The notes beneath the pieces were generated by a model. The model saw only the letters and a program-made list of their open reading frames with translations, searched no databases and was not told the origin of the DNA. Below, in pieces: positions 50,585 to 62,349 of a stretch of 64,000 nucleotides of DNA (within the stretch, counting starts at the first letter, position 1; the number at the start of each line of letters is the position of its first letter). Source of the DNA: Cloeon dipterum. Lineage: Eukaryota > Arthropoda > Insecta > Ephemeroptera > Baetidae. The position numbers and the translations under genes were made by a program. The DNA is taken from the NCBI RefSeq assembly GCF_949628265.1, contig NC_088789.1, forward strand, positions 34,341,883 to 34,405,882. The letters are read 5' to 3'.

Positions 50585-51934
50585 TTATAGTCCGCACGCT
50601 GAACGGGAAAGGCTGTCTGATGTGTCGAGTGTCGAGCTTTCTGTCGCCGCCGCCGCCGCCGCTGCTTTTTCTGCTGGTTTTCTCCACTTCAGCTTTTGTG
50701 ATGTGTTCGGCAAGCCACTCTCGGGTGAATCAATATCAGTCTCATGCTCTCTATTTATTGTCCTGCAAAAAAATTCTTGCATGAATATTCAATTAAAACG
50801 CACTCTCATATGCATCGACTATACTGCATTAATTTTGGTTTGCATGATAAAAATGTGTACATGTCTGTATTAATAATTGCGCTGCCTTGTGCAGCTTTAT
50901 AATTATAAATTACTAGCCGATAATTCTTCGGAATATTCCAAAGTTTTTACTATACTTTTTTAAAATAAATTTTTTTTGTTATATTAGGCAATTTAAAATT
51001 AAAATCAGCTATCAACTCACCTGTTCAACTTTTCTTTCAAAAAGTCATAGAAGTTTTCATTGATTAGGCACGCTATGATCGTGATGACGAACAGAACGTT
51101 GAATGCGGTGGAAATTAGAAAAGCCAGCAGCCAGCCGTTTAGTCCACTCGTTGCGACATCCAGATCTGCCCCAGTTCCCTGTACCGGTGGATTCCCGGGG
51201 GATGCATTGTTATCATCCCCTATGCCGCGGCGGCTTGGCACCTGCGGTGGAGCCGTCGCATTGGAGCCCTGCCTGTAGGTGAGTGTCAGTTCCTTAGGGC
51301 AGTAGCCTGGAGTAAAACAGAAGGTGACAAAGAAATTAAATATTCGTATAAAAAATTATACGAAATACATGGCAAATTAAATAAATTTAAAGGCATTACT
51401 TAAATCACTTTTGCAGTTGAGATCGAAAAACGAGCCTTCGTTGGTTTCATCATGCTGAATGGTGCAATTACACACTTTTTCAAAATCAACAGATGCTTGT
51501 AGGTAATTTTTGCACAGTGCGCCTTTACTTGTTGCGTTGTACTTGCAGAAGTCGTATTTAATTTCTTTTGCTGCAAAAAATGAAATAATTTTAAGCTACT
51601 ATAGTAGCAGTGCAGGTGTATCAGAGAAAGGTGATGATATATAATAATCTGTAGACAAATTTTATTGGTTTCCTTAACCGCATATAGCAGGAATTGAACA
51701 TATTATTATAAAAGTTCGGTTAGAATTGCATAATTTAATCACAAATATTTAATACTTACAATTAGAGCCAAACTCCAATATCCAGTGGTCGTCTGAATGA
51801 TCTTGAAATTCAATGCTGGGGGAAATTTGGGTGATTCCTTTCGTGCTTGGAATATGGATCAAGACGCATATTGCAATGAAGAGCACGATCGGTGTCGGCA
51901 TCGACCTCTTCTTTCGTGACTTGTATTCCGCCAT
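50585..51934 (-). CDS. Membrane-anchored receptor paralog, fifth locus, poly-Ala tail
   Basis: Exons, read downward: 51934-51760, 51570-51400, 51306-51021 and 50762-50585 give 269 residues in unbroken phase. It starts MAEYKSRKKRSMPTP and has an ectodomain with DFCKYNA and CNCTIQHDET, the full linker QVPSRRGIGDDNN, one span (WLLAFLISTAFNVLFVITII) and ENFYDFLKEKLNR. Exon 4 adds TINREHETDIDS, then a run of seven alanines and an acidic Ser/Thr tail ending SRSACGL. The last 30 or so residues come from repeat D, so the C-terminus was formed by fusion with unit-associated sequence. It is the most complete of the short paralogs. No caspase or NACHT part follows; function unknown. Confidence 0.65.
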
Positions 51935-52024
51935 GTTGAAGAGGCTGCTGCGAAAACCATTACAATTAGTGCTTAAAAGTCGCTAATTCATGGCGCAAAA
52001 AGTTAACTTTTTGTTGTTGTTTTT

Positions 52025-53640
52025 TTGGACCCTACTTATATAATAATACCCATCGACAGGGGGGCGCAGTAAAGGGGCGGGGGTTGAAGGCGGGGGGGCA
52101 AGGGGGGTTCGGACCCAAGAGGTTTTTTGCCGCCGCCCCATAGGGCCCCCTCGAAGCAGGCGGCCTCCCTATGCTCCTGTGTAAAAAAATCGCCAAAAAG
52201 GGGTGGATCGGGGTGAAACCCGGATGGTTGACCGAGGGTCACTTCCAAACGCGTCTTCAATGGAGAAACCCGCCATTCCTCCCATAGGTGAATTTAAAAA
52301 AAAATAAAACCAAAATGGGCCTTTTCGAGGGTCTTTCCGGGGCAGCGGGGGATGCGGGGAAGCTGGGGGTGGGCTGAAAATGGTGCCATCGCCCGCAGAA
52401 TTTAACGGTGAGTTCAGCCAACACCGGTTTTAGCCCGCAGGTCCCATAGCGGCCGAGATATAAAATTCAAAAGGCCGAAAAACGTGGTTTGGACAATAAT
52501 TATTTTTTTTGAGGAGCCCCCGCGAAGGCCCACGACGCCCGACGCTCCGCCGCGACCACTCATTCGAAAGAAGCTGCAATTAGCTTCATTTTGATGTGCG
52601 GGTTTGCCATCCTGCTTGAACCGCGCGGAAGGTGGAAAGGCCGAAAGAGTTAAAAACAGGCAAAAGTCGAAATCCCCATAAGATTAACACGGGAGCCCAC
52701 TTTGTTTGGGATCGTAAATCCAAGATAGCCACAATTTAAGTTCGCCCAAAAAACTAAGGCACGGCGAGTATGAAATCCGGGTGACCTCCTCAGGGTCAGC
52801 GGTGACCCTTCAAAGTTGAAAAACGCGATTTTTCGGTACTCGCGGCCCCACCGCGGGGTCCCTATGGGCGCCAGGGCCCCCAAACTCGAGATTCGAGCAG
52901 GCGAAGAGTAGACAAAGCCAACGGTGTGCGGAAAAGATTTTTCCGGCCCATAGCGAAAAAGTTATTAAGCGGGCAAATTTGCCCATTTCCTCCCTGAGTA
53001 CCTTTCGGCAGGTATATCTCCGGACCTGAGCAAGATTTCTTGCAAAACGCTCTAGAGGGGATGCGCAATTTTTCTGCAAACATTTTAAGAATAAATTCGA
53101 CCTGATCGGATGAAAAACCTGGGAGGAGCAGTGTTTGGCGCGCGGCGCGGAAGGGTTTTTCACCTCCCATAAGCTTAACATGGGAATTTCGAATTCGGAT
53201 TTTGGGCAGAAAAAATTCTTTAGGGCCGCGACTGCTGTACCACGCTCTTTCACCCGGCAAAAAGTCCCTGCAAACCGATTTTGGCGGAAATCCGTGCCAT
53301 AGGCGAATTACGGCGGAGCATTGAAAATCCGCGTTTTGCTCAGGACGCCAATGTCCAGGCTGGAAACACGCGCGGCGGCGCCGCAGAGCCGCCGGCCGCT
53401 GAATCTCGAATTTGACCATCGGAAACACACGACTGAGTGCGCGGGGGTCTGAAACCAAATTTTGAGCGGTCTAGCTCTGCCCAAATTCATTTTATAGGCG
53501 ATTTTCGGTTTTTGGTGTGCAAATCGCGTGCACGGAAGAAGGAGCGTCATGCGGTGCGGCACCGAGCCAAAAAGATTTATTTTTGCCAAAATTCGAGTAT
53601 TCGCCGCAGCGTCGACCGTGACCCCTCATTCGTCTAAAAT
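52025..53640 (+). repeat. GC-rich insertion, diverged R2-family copy
   Basis: About 1.6 kb of markedly GC-rich sequence splits the fifth receptor unit between its first coding exon and its leader. Blocks at 52270-52420 match 30945-31080, and the end GTCGACCGTGACCCCTCATTCG matches the R2 signpost. Long open frames on the minus strand (for example 52862-53458) follow from high GC and show no domain I recognise. Confidence 0.45.
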
Positions 53641-53753
53641 TTTGTTTCAAGTGCAAAATAATACTATGTAAAACATCAATCCTTTTGGTGCTTTCTGGCT
53701 TTTACAAATAATTCTGACCTGCGGCAAGTAGTTACGAGTGTTGGAAAACTTAC

Positions 53754-54070
53754 AAAAAGTGCCGAGAGTGCTGAGAAAAGGTGCAGCTCATCCGATTTTC
53801 CTCCTGAATTTGCACTCGCTGTCTCGCTTGCGACTGATGCTCCTCCGTTCCTCTTTTGCTCTCAGCGAAGAGTTTAAATAATATTTTCGTCGCCGCCCGC
53901 TTTAATATACGCCCCAATGGCGAACAGGCTGTGCGCTGGTGTGCGGTACCCAAGCAGCTTCCCTCTCTAGGCGCGTCATCGTCAGAAAAAAAGCCGAAAA
54001 GGCACTCACAGTCGCACGCGCTACCTCTAATTTTTGCACACCAACTCATCCGCTCATCAATTTATATGTA
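53754..54070 (-). repeat. Leader repeat, reverse copy of the fifth receptor unit
   Basis: Ends at a GTAAGT donor (53748-53753, minus strand). The acceptor TTTTCGCAG stands just before the 51934 ATG, but the 1.6 kb R2 insertion now sits in the presumed intron. Confidence 0.45.
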
Positions 54071-54232
54071 ATTTCACAGGGTAAGAACTACAATTTGAAC
54101 ATTTTGATCCATTCTCATCCGATTTCTTTTATTTCAATTCCGCTGCGACGCACCTGACCTCTTTTAAAAAGCATCCCTTTGCCTTTTTAACCCTTGGCTT
54201 ACCATGGTGCACGTCCTAGTGAAAAATTAATA

Positions 54233-57200
54233 CCCGCCCAGAAATATTTCACCCCAATTTATTCGAGATTATTCCGGAATATTCTTAGCACATTCGAAAA
54301 GATCAACCATTAAAAATATTCTAAGAGTATTCTAAGAATAACACAAAAATATTCTTGGAACATACTTAAAGAATGAACTTTTGGAATATCCTGGGAATAT
54401 TCTTGGAATAATTCAAATTGGATAAAGTTTTAAATTTTTGTTAATTGTGCCTAGCATATTCCAAGAACATTCCCAAGAATAAATCTTGAAATTATTCCAA
54501 GAATATTCCAAAAGTGGAAGTGAACTTAGAAAATTTTCAAAAATTATTTTTTTCAAAGTCAAAATTTAAGAAAATTACGCGGAAATATATTATGGCCCTA
54601 AATATAATAAATGATAAAGTTATTTTCTTCACATTTTGCTAATTTCAAAGAATTAGTTAATTCAAAATTATTTTAAATTCATGCGACAAAGATTTTACAG
54701 TGAGAAATAAAATTATTTGGTTCCGATAGCCAATTATTCAATATTATTGGCATCAATTATGTAGTATTATTTTCAATTATTTTATTGAAGCGCTTAAGAG
54801 AGCGTGGGAAAGTGGAAAAAGAAAACTAATGGAATGCAAGGGGGAGGAGGGAGAGTACAGTCAGCAGTCAGCGTAAGCAGCGGCGGGCAAGCAAGCATAG
54901 CGGCAGCACAAGGAGGGGGGAGGGAGTAGGTGGGCAGGCAAGCACCAAGCAGACTTCTGTCCTGCTTCGTTATCAGGACCCTCTCCCTAATTCCAGAAGC
55001 TTCCATATTCTCCAGCAGAAGCCAGAAAATTCGCATTAGCATTACGTCAGCCGCGTCCCAACCGTCAACCGTCAATCGCGGCAGTGTTAGTTAAGTCCGG
55101 TTAAGTCATTTAGTCAATAAATTTGAGCAGTTTGGTCAGTTTATATTGTGTGCAGTGCCGAAGATATGGCCTCGACTTCAAGAACTTCCATACGCAGGTG
55201 TGTAAAATGTGTATTTATGTATGTATGCATGAATTTTGCGGAATTTTGTGTAAAAATTACACGTTTTGGCCGTCATCCGCAATTCTTTTTAATAAATTTT
55301 CGCAACCTTTGTGGGGTATCTAGATTTATGTATGTACAATTGTACATTCACATACATACTTCTGACAAAAAACTATCAAGAAGAGAAAACGCGGCATAAA
55401 AACTATTAATTTTTAAAATTACATTTTCTCCCGTAAGTTTAATATTATGAATATTATGTCTTAAAGTGGGATTATGTTATTTATGGGTTATTATACTACT
55501 TAAAGTTACATACAGTTTCTGCCGGGTTATGTACACACACATAGCACCAGTTCTTTTGAGAATCCCATATTATGTAATTAGCAGGGGTGGCGAAAATTAT
55601 GTATATGTATGTAACTTACAATTAGCGGCGAAAAGTGTAATTTTTCCACACATACATATATTATATCCATAAGCTAACGCATGCATGCATTTATCAATAT
55701 TAAATAAATAATGATTCTCTAAAAAAATGCGTTTGCATGCATATTGACATAAATATTTATGCATCCATCTAAAAACACCCATGGTAAAATTACACTTTTC
55801 ACCGCTAGTTTATACAGTTTTTGCCAGCCCTATAGTTTTTTAGGGCATTATTATAAGAACTGGCGAGATGTGTAGCCCGGAAAACCCCGAATTTTTATCA
55901 TAATTCAACGAAACGTTTGATTTATAAATAATAAAATTTGTTTGTATGTAGTTAAATTTGCCTACTTAAAAATTAAATCTCTAACCTTATTTCGTTTTTA
56001 AAATATCTTCCTCCTCATTCTGATTTTTGTATTGTATTTTGCAGAAGCGGTCTTGACTTTCTGCTCCTCTACCTCCATCTTAAATTTAAGTGTGATGACC
56101 GGAGATGTGGCTGCTCCTCTACCGAAGAGGCTTCGGTTAATCTTGCAGCAGAGCAGAATAATGGCATGCAGTGGTCCGAAGGATACGGTATGTATATTTA
56201 TTTTGCTCCTTAATCGCCATTTCATCTTCTGTCCAAAGTTTTGTACAACAGAGATAATAGATATTATTTTAATTTTCTTTTACAAAATATCCGCAATAAA
56301 AATATCTTAAAAATATTAATGTAAATTTGAGCCCTTGTTATCCATTCGAGGTGTTATTGGTACCCCAGTTTTAGCATTCGTGCTAACACCGTGTGCGCCC
56401 TTACCAGTCCTTGGTCAGTGGGAAAAAAAATTTTACGAATTTTTTGGACTCCTTTAAAATGATTGTATACTACTTGTAATTTAAGTTTTTTCAAGAATGT
56501 AAATTACAGACAATATAAATTAAAATGCTCACATGGCACCCCCCGTATTAAAAAATGACCATTTTCGCATGCACTTACGATCAATTCTATATATTTATAT
56601 CGTTACTTTTACATTTTCCAGATCAGTCTAATAATAATGAAGACAAGAAGCTGCAGCCTGTTACGTTAGGAGGAACCTAAAGAATTGGGAGACCAGCCGC
56701 ATTAGAGTATCGGACACAAAGAAGACCTCAACGTGAACAACAAGGCTGTCACCCTCATCATTGACTTTAAGCCACAAGATGTGAAGTTTAGTGAGTGCGA
56801 CGCTAGTGTATGTGTTCCAGTTGACAGTTTAGATGATCCTGCATTGGATTTTGAGGTTTATCCTTTCACAGTGTGGACGCCCACCGATTAAGTTTTTTCG
56901 CGTATTTCAAAATTTTACCAATTGTTTTCTATTAAATTTTTATTAGAACAGCAATTTTAGTTTAATATTGTGGGGCCATTATATCCCTGTGTATGAAAAA
57001 AGTTATGTCTATTTAAAATTATTTTTGTGTAATTTGAAATTGATTGTCAATTCACCAGTTGCATAATCAAGCCGCCTTTGTGCTCGAAGCCACTAATAAA
57101 TGGTGCCACCGTATACTTTGGTATTAAATTTTATTTTAAGGCACTTCCGCTGCGACTTCAAACTCAATCCTGCTGCTGTGAATTTTTCACTTAATATGCT

Positions 57201-58277
57201 TTCTTTAGATGTGTTAAAAACCAAAATTGGTCAATCCATTTGCTGTAGAAATGTTGGATAAGATTTTTTTCGAAAATAGTTTTAACTATTCTACGGCGAT
57301 TGGCTGACCCGATTTTGGTTATCGACACGCCTAAAGAAAGCATATTGAGTGAAGAATGCACATCAGCAGCAGGATATATGGTCTGAAGTCTCAGCAGAAG
57401 TGCCCTAAAATAAAATTTCACACTGAAGTATACGGTGGCCGGTGTCAGTGTGGCACCAATTGTTGGCGGATTTGAGCACCGAAAAGGCTTATACAATTGG
57501 TGTATTCTGAAATTTCTTCCAAGTTCTAACACTTTTGGAAGATTTTTAGAATGATTATCAAATTTGTTATCTGAAAGGTTCCTGAAATATTCATAGCTCA
57601 ATTTACACAAATAAAAATTATCCTTAAGGCAAAAATCTTCCAAAATACCATTTTTAAAGTTTGTTCGAAGAATTATTTTTAGGATATTATTAAAGGTCAA
57701 TCTGTTCAAAATGTTCTAAGAATAGTCCAGAAATAATCTGAAAAATTTGTAATTTGAATTTCCAGGCGGGGAGTTTTCTAATCTGTGTAGCCAAATGCAA
57801 ATTGTTGTGTATGCAGTTTATTTACCTCTTTCTATGGCCGTATGTAATTTTGTGTTAAAAATAATTAAAACTCAATTGAGATTTTATGTAACAAGATAAT
57901 TGTATTATTAAACTAAAAATAATAACCAATTAATAATATTCTAGAGGAATTTAAAAGAATATTCCTATAATAAATAAAATGGATATCCCAAGAATAAAAA
58001 TTAAAATATTCCACGGATAAACTTTTGGATTATTCCCAAGAATATATTAAGAATGTTCCTGGAATATTCTTTGGGGGTCATGATGAGCTTTTTGAAAATC
58101 CCACCCAGAATATTCCAGAAATATTCCCAAAATATTCTTGACGGAATATTCCCAGGAATGTGCCAGGGCGAAATAAAGGCGTGACATTTTCATATAACAA
58201 AAACATTCTTTGAGAATGTTCCCGGTAAAAGTTGATATATTCCAGGAATATTCTTGGAAGAAAAATTTCTGGGCGGG
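54233..58277. mobile_element. 4.0 kb DNA transposon with TA target duplication
   Basis: Ends are CCCGCCCAGAAATATTTC on the left and its near-perfect reverse complement GAAAAATTTCTGGGCGGG on the right (17 of 18 bases). TA flanks both sides, and the uninterrupted target survives at 49840-49860. Both subterminal regions are packed with GAATATTC-type palindromes (54280-54520 and 57960-58260), as expected for transposase-binding repeats. An internal inverted repeat pairs about 57085-57195 with 57340-57460. No transposase domain (such as DDE) is recognisable, so it is probably non-autonomous or decayed. Confidence 0.75.
55166..56680 (+). CDS. Small spliced gene inside the 4.0 kb transposon, unrecognised
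   Basis: Three exons (55166-55197, 56045-56187, 56622-56680) with GT-AG introns and matching phases would encode 77 residues, starting MASTSRTSIRRSGLDF, with a Cys-containing KCDDRRCGC segment and a Gln/Asn-rich end. Past the stop, 56706-56891 stays coding-like in another frame (DFKPQDVKF, then VPVDSLDDPALDFEVY), so the original protein may have been longer and a shift has cut it. The Ser-rich start and splicing suggest a captured or element-specific gene. I recognise no domain. Confidence 0.35.
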
Positions 58278-58778
58278 TAAATATTGCTCCTGATTCAAAC
58301 ACAAAATTCGGATGCAGAAGGTTTTATACCAAGGCTCCGTGTGCGAAGATGCTAAAGAGGATAAATAACTACGCCTTTTCCCTTGTTTTCACTAAATTAA
58401 TTAAGAGAATTTTTGTGCTGTTTCGCAGATGTCGAGCTGTGTGTGATCATCTATAAAAATGGTTGATAACAAGAGAAAAAATGAATTCTAGCCCCGCGGT
58501 TGCCATGACATGATTTGTTTGTGGAAGGAACAAAATCGGTGGTCAAATATCTTTCTGGCCGCAACAAATTTTCAAATTGTATGTTCGAAAACAAAGTTCT
58601 TTTTGAATAATATGTAAAAATCCTATTAAATATTAAAAATCACTGGGATTTTTGGCCACTAATTTATTTCAATTGCAAAAATGCTATTTAAAATTTAAAT
58701 CATCAACCCTTTTGGTGCATGTTAAATTACAAATAATTGGGTTCCGGAAATTAGTTACAAGTACGCTGGAAAACTTAC

Positions 58779-59100
58779 AAAAAGTGCCGGGTGAGCAAGG
58801 TGCGTAGCTCGTCCGTGTTTCCTTCTGGTTTGACTCTCGCTTGCGACTTATGATACCGGTTACCGGTTCTCTTTGCTTTCAGAGCAGTTAGTTAGACTTC
58901 AGTTAGAGAGTTAGACTTTTCGTCGCTCCTTGTGTTTAGCCGCGGAGTGGCAAAAACAGGCTGCGCGTGAGTTAGACTATTAATAAAACTTATCCCTCTG
59001 CCGGCGTTCTGAAAACACAAACCGAAAAAGCACTCGCAGCACAAAACACTCGCGACCTCTCATTTTCGCGAATCAAATCACCCGCTCAACCCAGAACTAA
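58779..59100 (-). repeat. Leader repeat, reverse copy at 58.8 kb
   Basis: Ends at a GTAAGT donor (58773-58778, minus strand). In its reading direction a decayed Tctex promoter (58430-58515) and then the transposon follow, not a receptor exon. Confidence 0.45.
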
Positions 59101-59553
59101 ATGAAAATTTCAACATATTTATCCAGCCCCGTCTGTTTTTTGTAATTATTTCCCTGCGGCGATCCTGACCTCTTTAAAAGAGCATTTTTTTTTGCCTATT
59201 TTTAAAACCCTTAATTGCTTTACAATATGTGGTGCACGTCCCACTTGACTGCTGACTCGAACGGTCTGCATCCAAACTATGGTTCTGGTTGAAAAATAAA
59301 GTCCAGCCAAATAAAATAACCAACAAAATTCTATCAAAGGTCCAAATTGATAAACCGATTGCCGTTTCTCATCCTTTTCTTGTACGCTGCGTGTGGCTGC
59401 ATTTTTTCACAAACTAAAATGCCGATTAAGATCGGTCAAAGAATTTTCAACTCGATTGTTAGCACAGTTCTGGTTAAATAAATAATAAAAATGAAGAAAA
59501 CAATCACTACGGTAACCTTCTCTCTGTAACACCACTAAAAATGTTATGCCTGC

Positions 59554-59737
59554 TAGACATGGCCAAATAAAAATCGATATTTTATATCGATATTTTTTTC
59601 TGACGATATTTATCGATTTTTATCGATGTTTTTTGTGGCTTAACATATGTAATATAGGACGATATTTTAACATCGATATTTTTTCAGACGATATATATCG
59701 ATTTATATCGATAGTCAAACACATTTGGTGATGTCTA
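59554..59737. mobile_element. 184-base MITE-like insertion rich in ATCGAT, hAT-like ends
   Basis: Ends TAGACATGGCC and GGTGATGTCTA are imperfect inverted repeats. It splits a copy of repeat D; the uninterrupted sequence is seen at 10030 and 50560. Flanking TGCCTGC and TGCCCGC may be a worn target duplication. Seven ATCGAT motifs lie inside. Confidence 0.5.
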
Positions 59738-60499
59738 AATTGCCCGCTGCTCCCGGCAACTTACAGTCCACGCTGAACGGAGAAGGCTGTCTGATATATT
59801 ATGTACCGAGCACTCCCGTCACCGCGCCGCGCTCTCTCTACTTCTCTCTTTCTGCTGCTGGGCCAAGCCATTCTCAAAAGCCTCTCCTTAAAGTCTGCCT
59901 TGCTAAATATTATTATCTTTACTCTCTCTGATTGCTTCACTCTTTCCTAAAACTGTCGTCCACTGAATTATTGTTCAGCAGCACCTATATTTCCTATTTC
60001 AAGCAAATTTCAACTATTTCTATAGGATTACGTTCCACACAGCAGTTGTAAAGGGCTGATCGAGCAGCTTTTAAATAATCACTGCAAATGCAGTTAAAAA
60101 CATGGGCCCAAAACGACTTTACTTTTATTTGGTTTCATCACATTCACCTTAAAATGTCACTTTCAGGTCATTTTTTTCATTTATTTGTTCTTGTACATAC
60201 ATTGCATAAGTCAGAATTAAAACTAATAAGTTCCATCAACAATGGCAACAATTTAAAGTGACACACAGAAACTGCATAACCGACCGATGCAATAAATTTT
60301 GTAACGACAATTGTCACATAAATACTAAATATCTATGTAGTAATACTTTAATAATCACATAATGATAACGATAACACACCAAAAATTACTCCAAAAGGGA
60401 AATTTTGTCGCGTCGCAGTCTTCCAAAAACAGTTTTTTTGCGTTAGGCCATTTTAAATTAATAATAAAGATATACCAGCTCACCAGTTCAACTTTTCTC
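59738..60499. other. Repeat D remnant and AT-rich spacer
   Basis: 59738-59930 is the rest of the repeat D copy interrupted by the small element. 59930-60499 is AT-rich with no gene seen. It lies past the stop of the sixth receptor locus, so part may be its 3' UTR. Confidence 0.35.
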
Positions 60500-61295
60500 T
60501 CAAAAAGGCAAGCACTTTTTCATCAGGCACGCTATGGTCGTGATGAAGAACAGAACGGCGAATGCGGAGGAAATTATGAAAGGCACCAGCCAGTCGTTTC
60601 CAGTCGTTGCGACGTCTGGATCTGCCCCAGTTCCCGATCCCGGTGGATTCCCGGTGGATTCAATGTTATTTTCCCCTATGCCGTTGTCGATTGCCACATA
60701 GGGTGGAGCCCTCGCAAAAGAGCCCTGCTTGTAGGTGACTGTCAATTCCTCAGGGCAGCAGCCTGGAGTTAAACACAAGGGGTCAAGGAAATTAATTATT
60801 TATAAAAAAAATTAAAGACATTACTTAATTCGCTTTTGCAGTTGACGTCGACACTAAGCGATCCTTCCTTAGTTTCATTACGCCGAATGATGCAATTACA
60901 CCTTTTTTTAAAATCTAGAAACGCTGGTTTTAGGAAACTTTTGCACTGGAAGCCTCTACTTGTTCCGTTGTACTTGCAGAAGTCGTAATGAAATTCCTTT
61001 GCTGCAAAATTATTTTTTTAATTCGTTTTCAAAAGTTATAAAAGTCCTAATCATATTATTTAAAATTCTGATTTTCTCCTGGTTTGATTTGCGTAATTGT
61101 TATATTCACAAATCTTTAATTAAAGCGATACTTACAATTAGCGCCGAACAGAAATTCCCAGTGGTCGACTGATCTATCGTCAAACTCAATGGAAATTCCT
61201 TTCGTGCTTGGAACACAGATCAGGACACATAAAGCGATGACGAGCATCTTCGGTTCCGATATCCACCTCTTCTTCCGTGACTCGTATTTCACCAT
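60500..61295 (-). CDS. Short membrane-anchored receptor paralog, sixth locus
   Basis: Exons, read downward: 61295-61136, 61001-60825 and 60762-60500 give 199 residues. The start codon context has changed to ATGGTGAAATAC (MVKYESRKKRW). Signal segment, ectodomain (DFCKYNG, CNCIIRRNET), linker with GPGTG-like sequence and one span (WLVPFIISSAFAVLFFITTI) are intact. One extra base after the span, compared with the 44.8 and 51.9 kb copies, changes the tail to KKCLPF and a stop. The product is therefore almost tailless: ectodomain plus membrane span. The first coding exon is nearly identical to that of the 40.2 kb locus. Confidence 0.55.
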
Positions 61296-61766
61296 GTTGA
61301 AAAGACTGCTGCGAAAACCCTTACAATTAATTGCGTGTCAGGTTAATTTTTCGCTACATTCTTGCGGTGATGTCATGCAACGAAAATAATTTCTGAAGGC
61401 AGCGCGCAGCCGAGTAATTTTTTAAGTCGGACATTCCTTGAAATGAAAATTCGAACCAATCTCGATGGTAATAAATTTACATTTCGAGCAGGGAATTAAA
61501 AATGTAGACAATTCTGAAGAAAATTGGAGAGTGTCAGACTTTTTAATTAACAAAGTAAAACAAATTATTGGCCGCAAGAGATTTTCTAATTATAATTTCG
61601 GAAACAAAATTCGATTTGAATATTGCAACGCTATTAAAAAAGTTATACGGCTTCGTAAAATATTTTTCTTTCAAGAATACTATTTTAAAATCAATATCTT
61701 TTTGGTGCATTTTGGCTCTGCGTAATTTTGATCCGACAAAGTAATTTCGAGTGCTGGAAAACTTAC

Positions 61767-62050
61767 CAAAAGTGCCGGGTGATCCGTTTTTCCTTCTGGT
61801 TTTGCTCTCCCTTTCAAATTTTGTGCGGCTGCCTCTTTTTCTCTCTTGCTTTCAGCGAAGAGTAAGACGTTTCGTCGCTGCTTGCGTTTATCCGCCCAGT
61901 GGCAAACAGGCAGTGCGTGATTTTTGCCGAGCAGCTTCTCCCTCTCTCGTCGTCTCGTTCTATAAATAACTCTAGCCGCGGAAAATGTAATCGCAGCAGC
62001 ACGCGGTTCGCGACCTCTCAATTTCGCTAACCAAAACTCATCCGCTCCAC
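61767..62050 (-). repeat. Leader repeat, reverse copy before the 61.3 kb receptor
   Basis: Ends at a GTAAGT donor (61761-61766, minus strand) with the acceptor TTTTCGCAG next to the 61295 ATG; the intervening intron is only about 450 bases, shorter than elsewhere. 62060-62300 is spacer shared with 42030-42240. Confidence 0.5.
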
Positions 62051-62295
62051 TTAAAATTATTTGTAAATTTCTCAGTCTCTTTAAACCAGCATTTTTTGCC
62101 TGTTTAACCCTTAATTGTTTGTCCCAGTTGAGCAAATAAATATTTCTGCTGGCTCACACGCAACCTAATAATACTTCTGCATCCAAACTGTTGGTTCTGA
62201 TTGAAAAATAAAGTCCAGCCGATTTAATTAGCTATCAAATCTATCACAATATTGGTAAAATTAAAATTAAACTAATCAATTCTGAAAATAAGCTT

Positions 62296-62301
62296 TTTAT
62301 T
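62296..62301 (-). terminator. Poly(A) signal of the ankyrin gene
   Basis: AATAAA on the minus strand, 49 bases past the stop codon at 62350. The same signal is kept behind the truncated copy at 42.3 kb. Confidence 0.4.
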
Positions 62302-62349
62302 TTGGATCTTGAATTACAATGAAATTATTGAAGATGAGCTAAATTCATT

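Noticed and set aside
52862-53458. 198-codon and overlapping frames in the GC-rich insertion
   Set aside because: Several long frames overlap on the same strand with no shared domain and biased composition. High GC alone makes stops rare.
54794-55075. 93-codon minus-strand frame before the small transposon gene
   Set aside because: Its composition follows a purine-rich run and there is no conserved motif. It is better read as the 5' region of the element's gene.
57191-57709. 172-codon frame on the minus strand of the 4 kb transposon
   Set aside because: It spans an internal inverted repeat, is AT-rich with composition typical of non-coding DNA, and shows no transposase motif.
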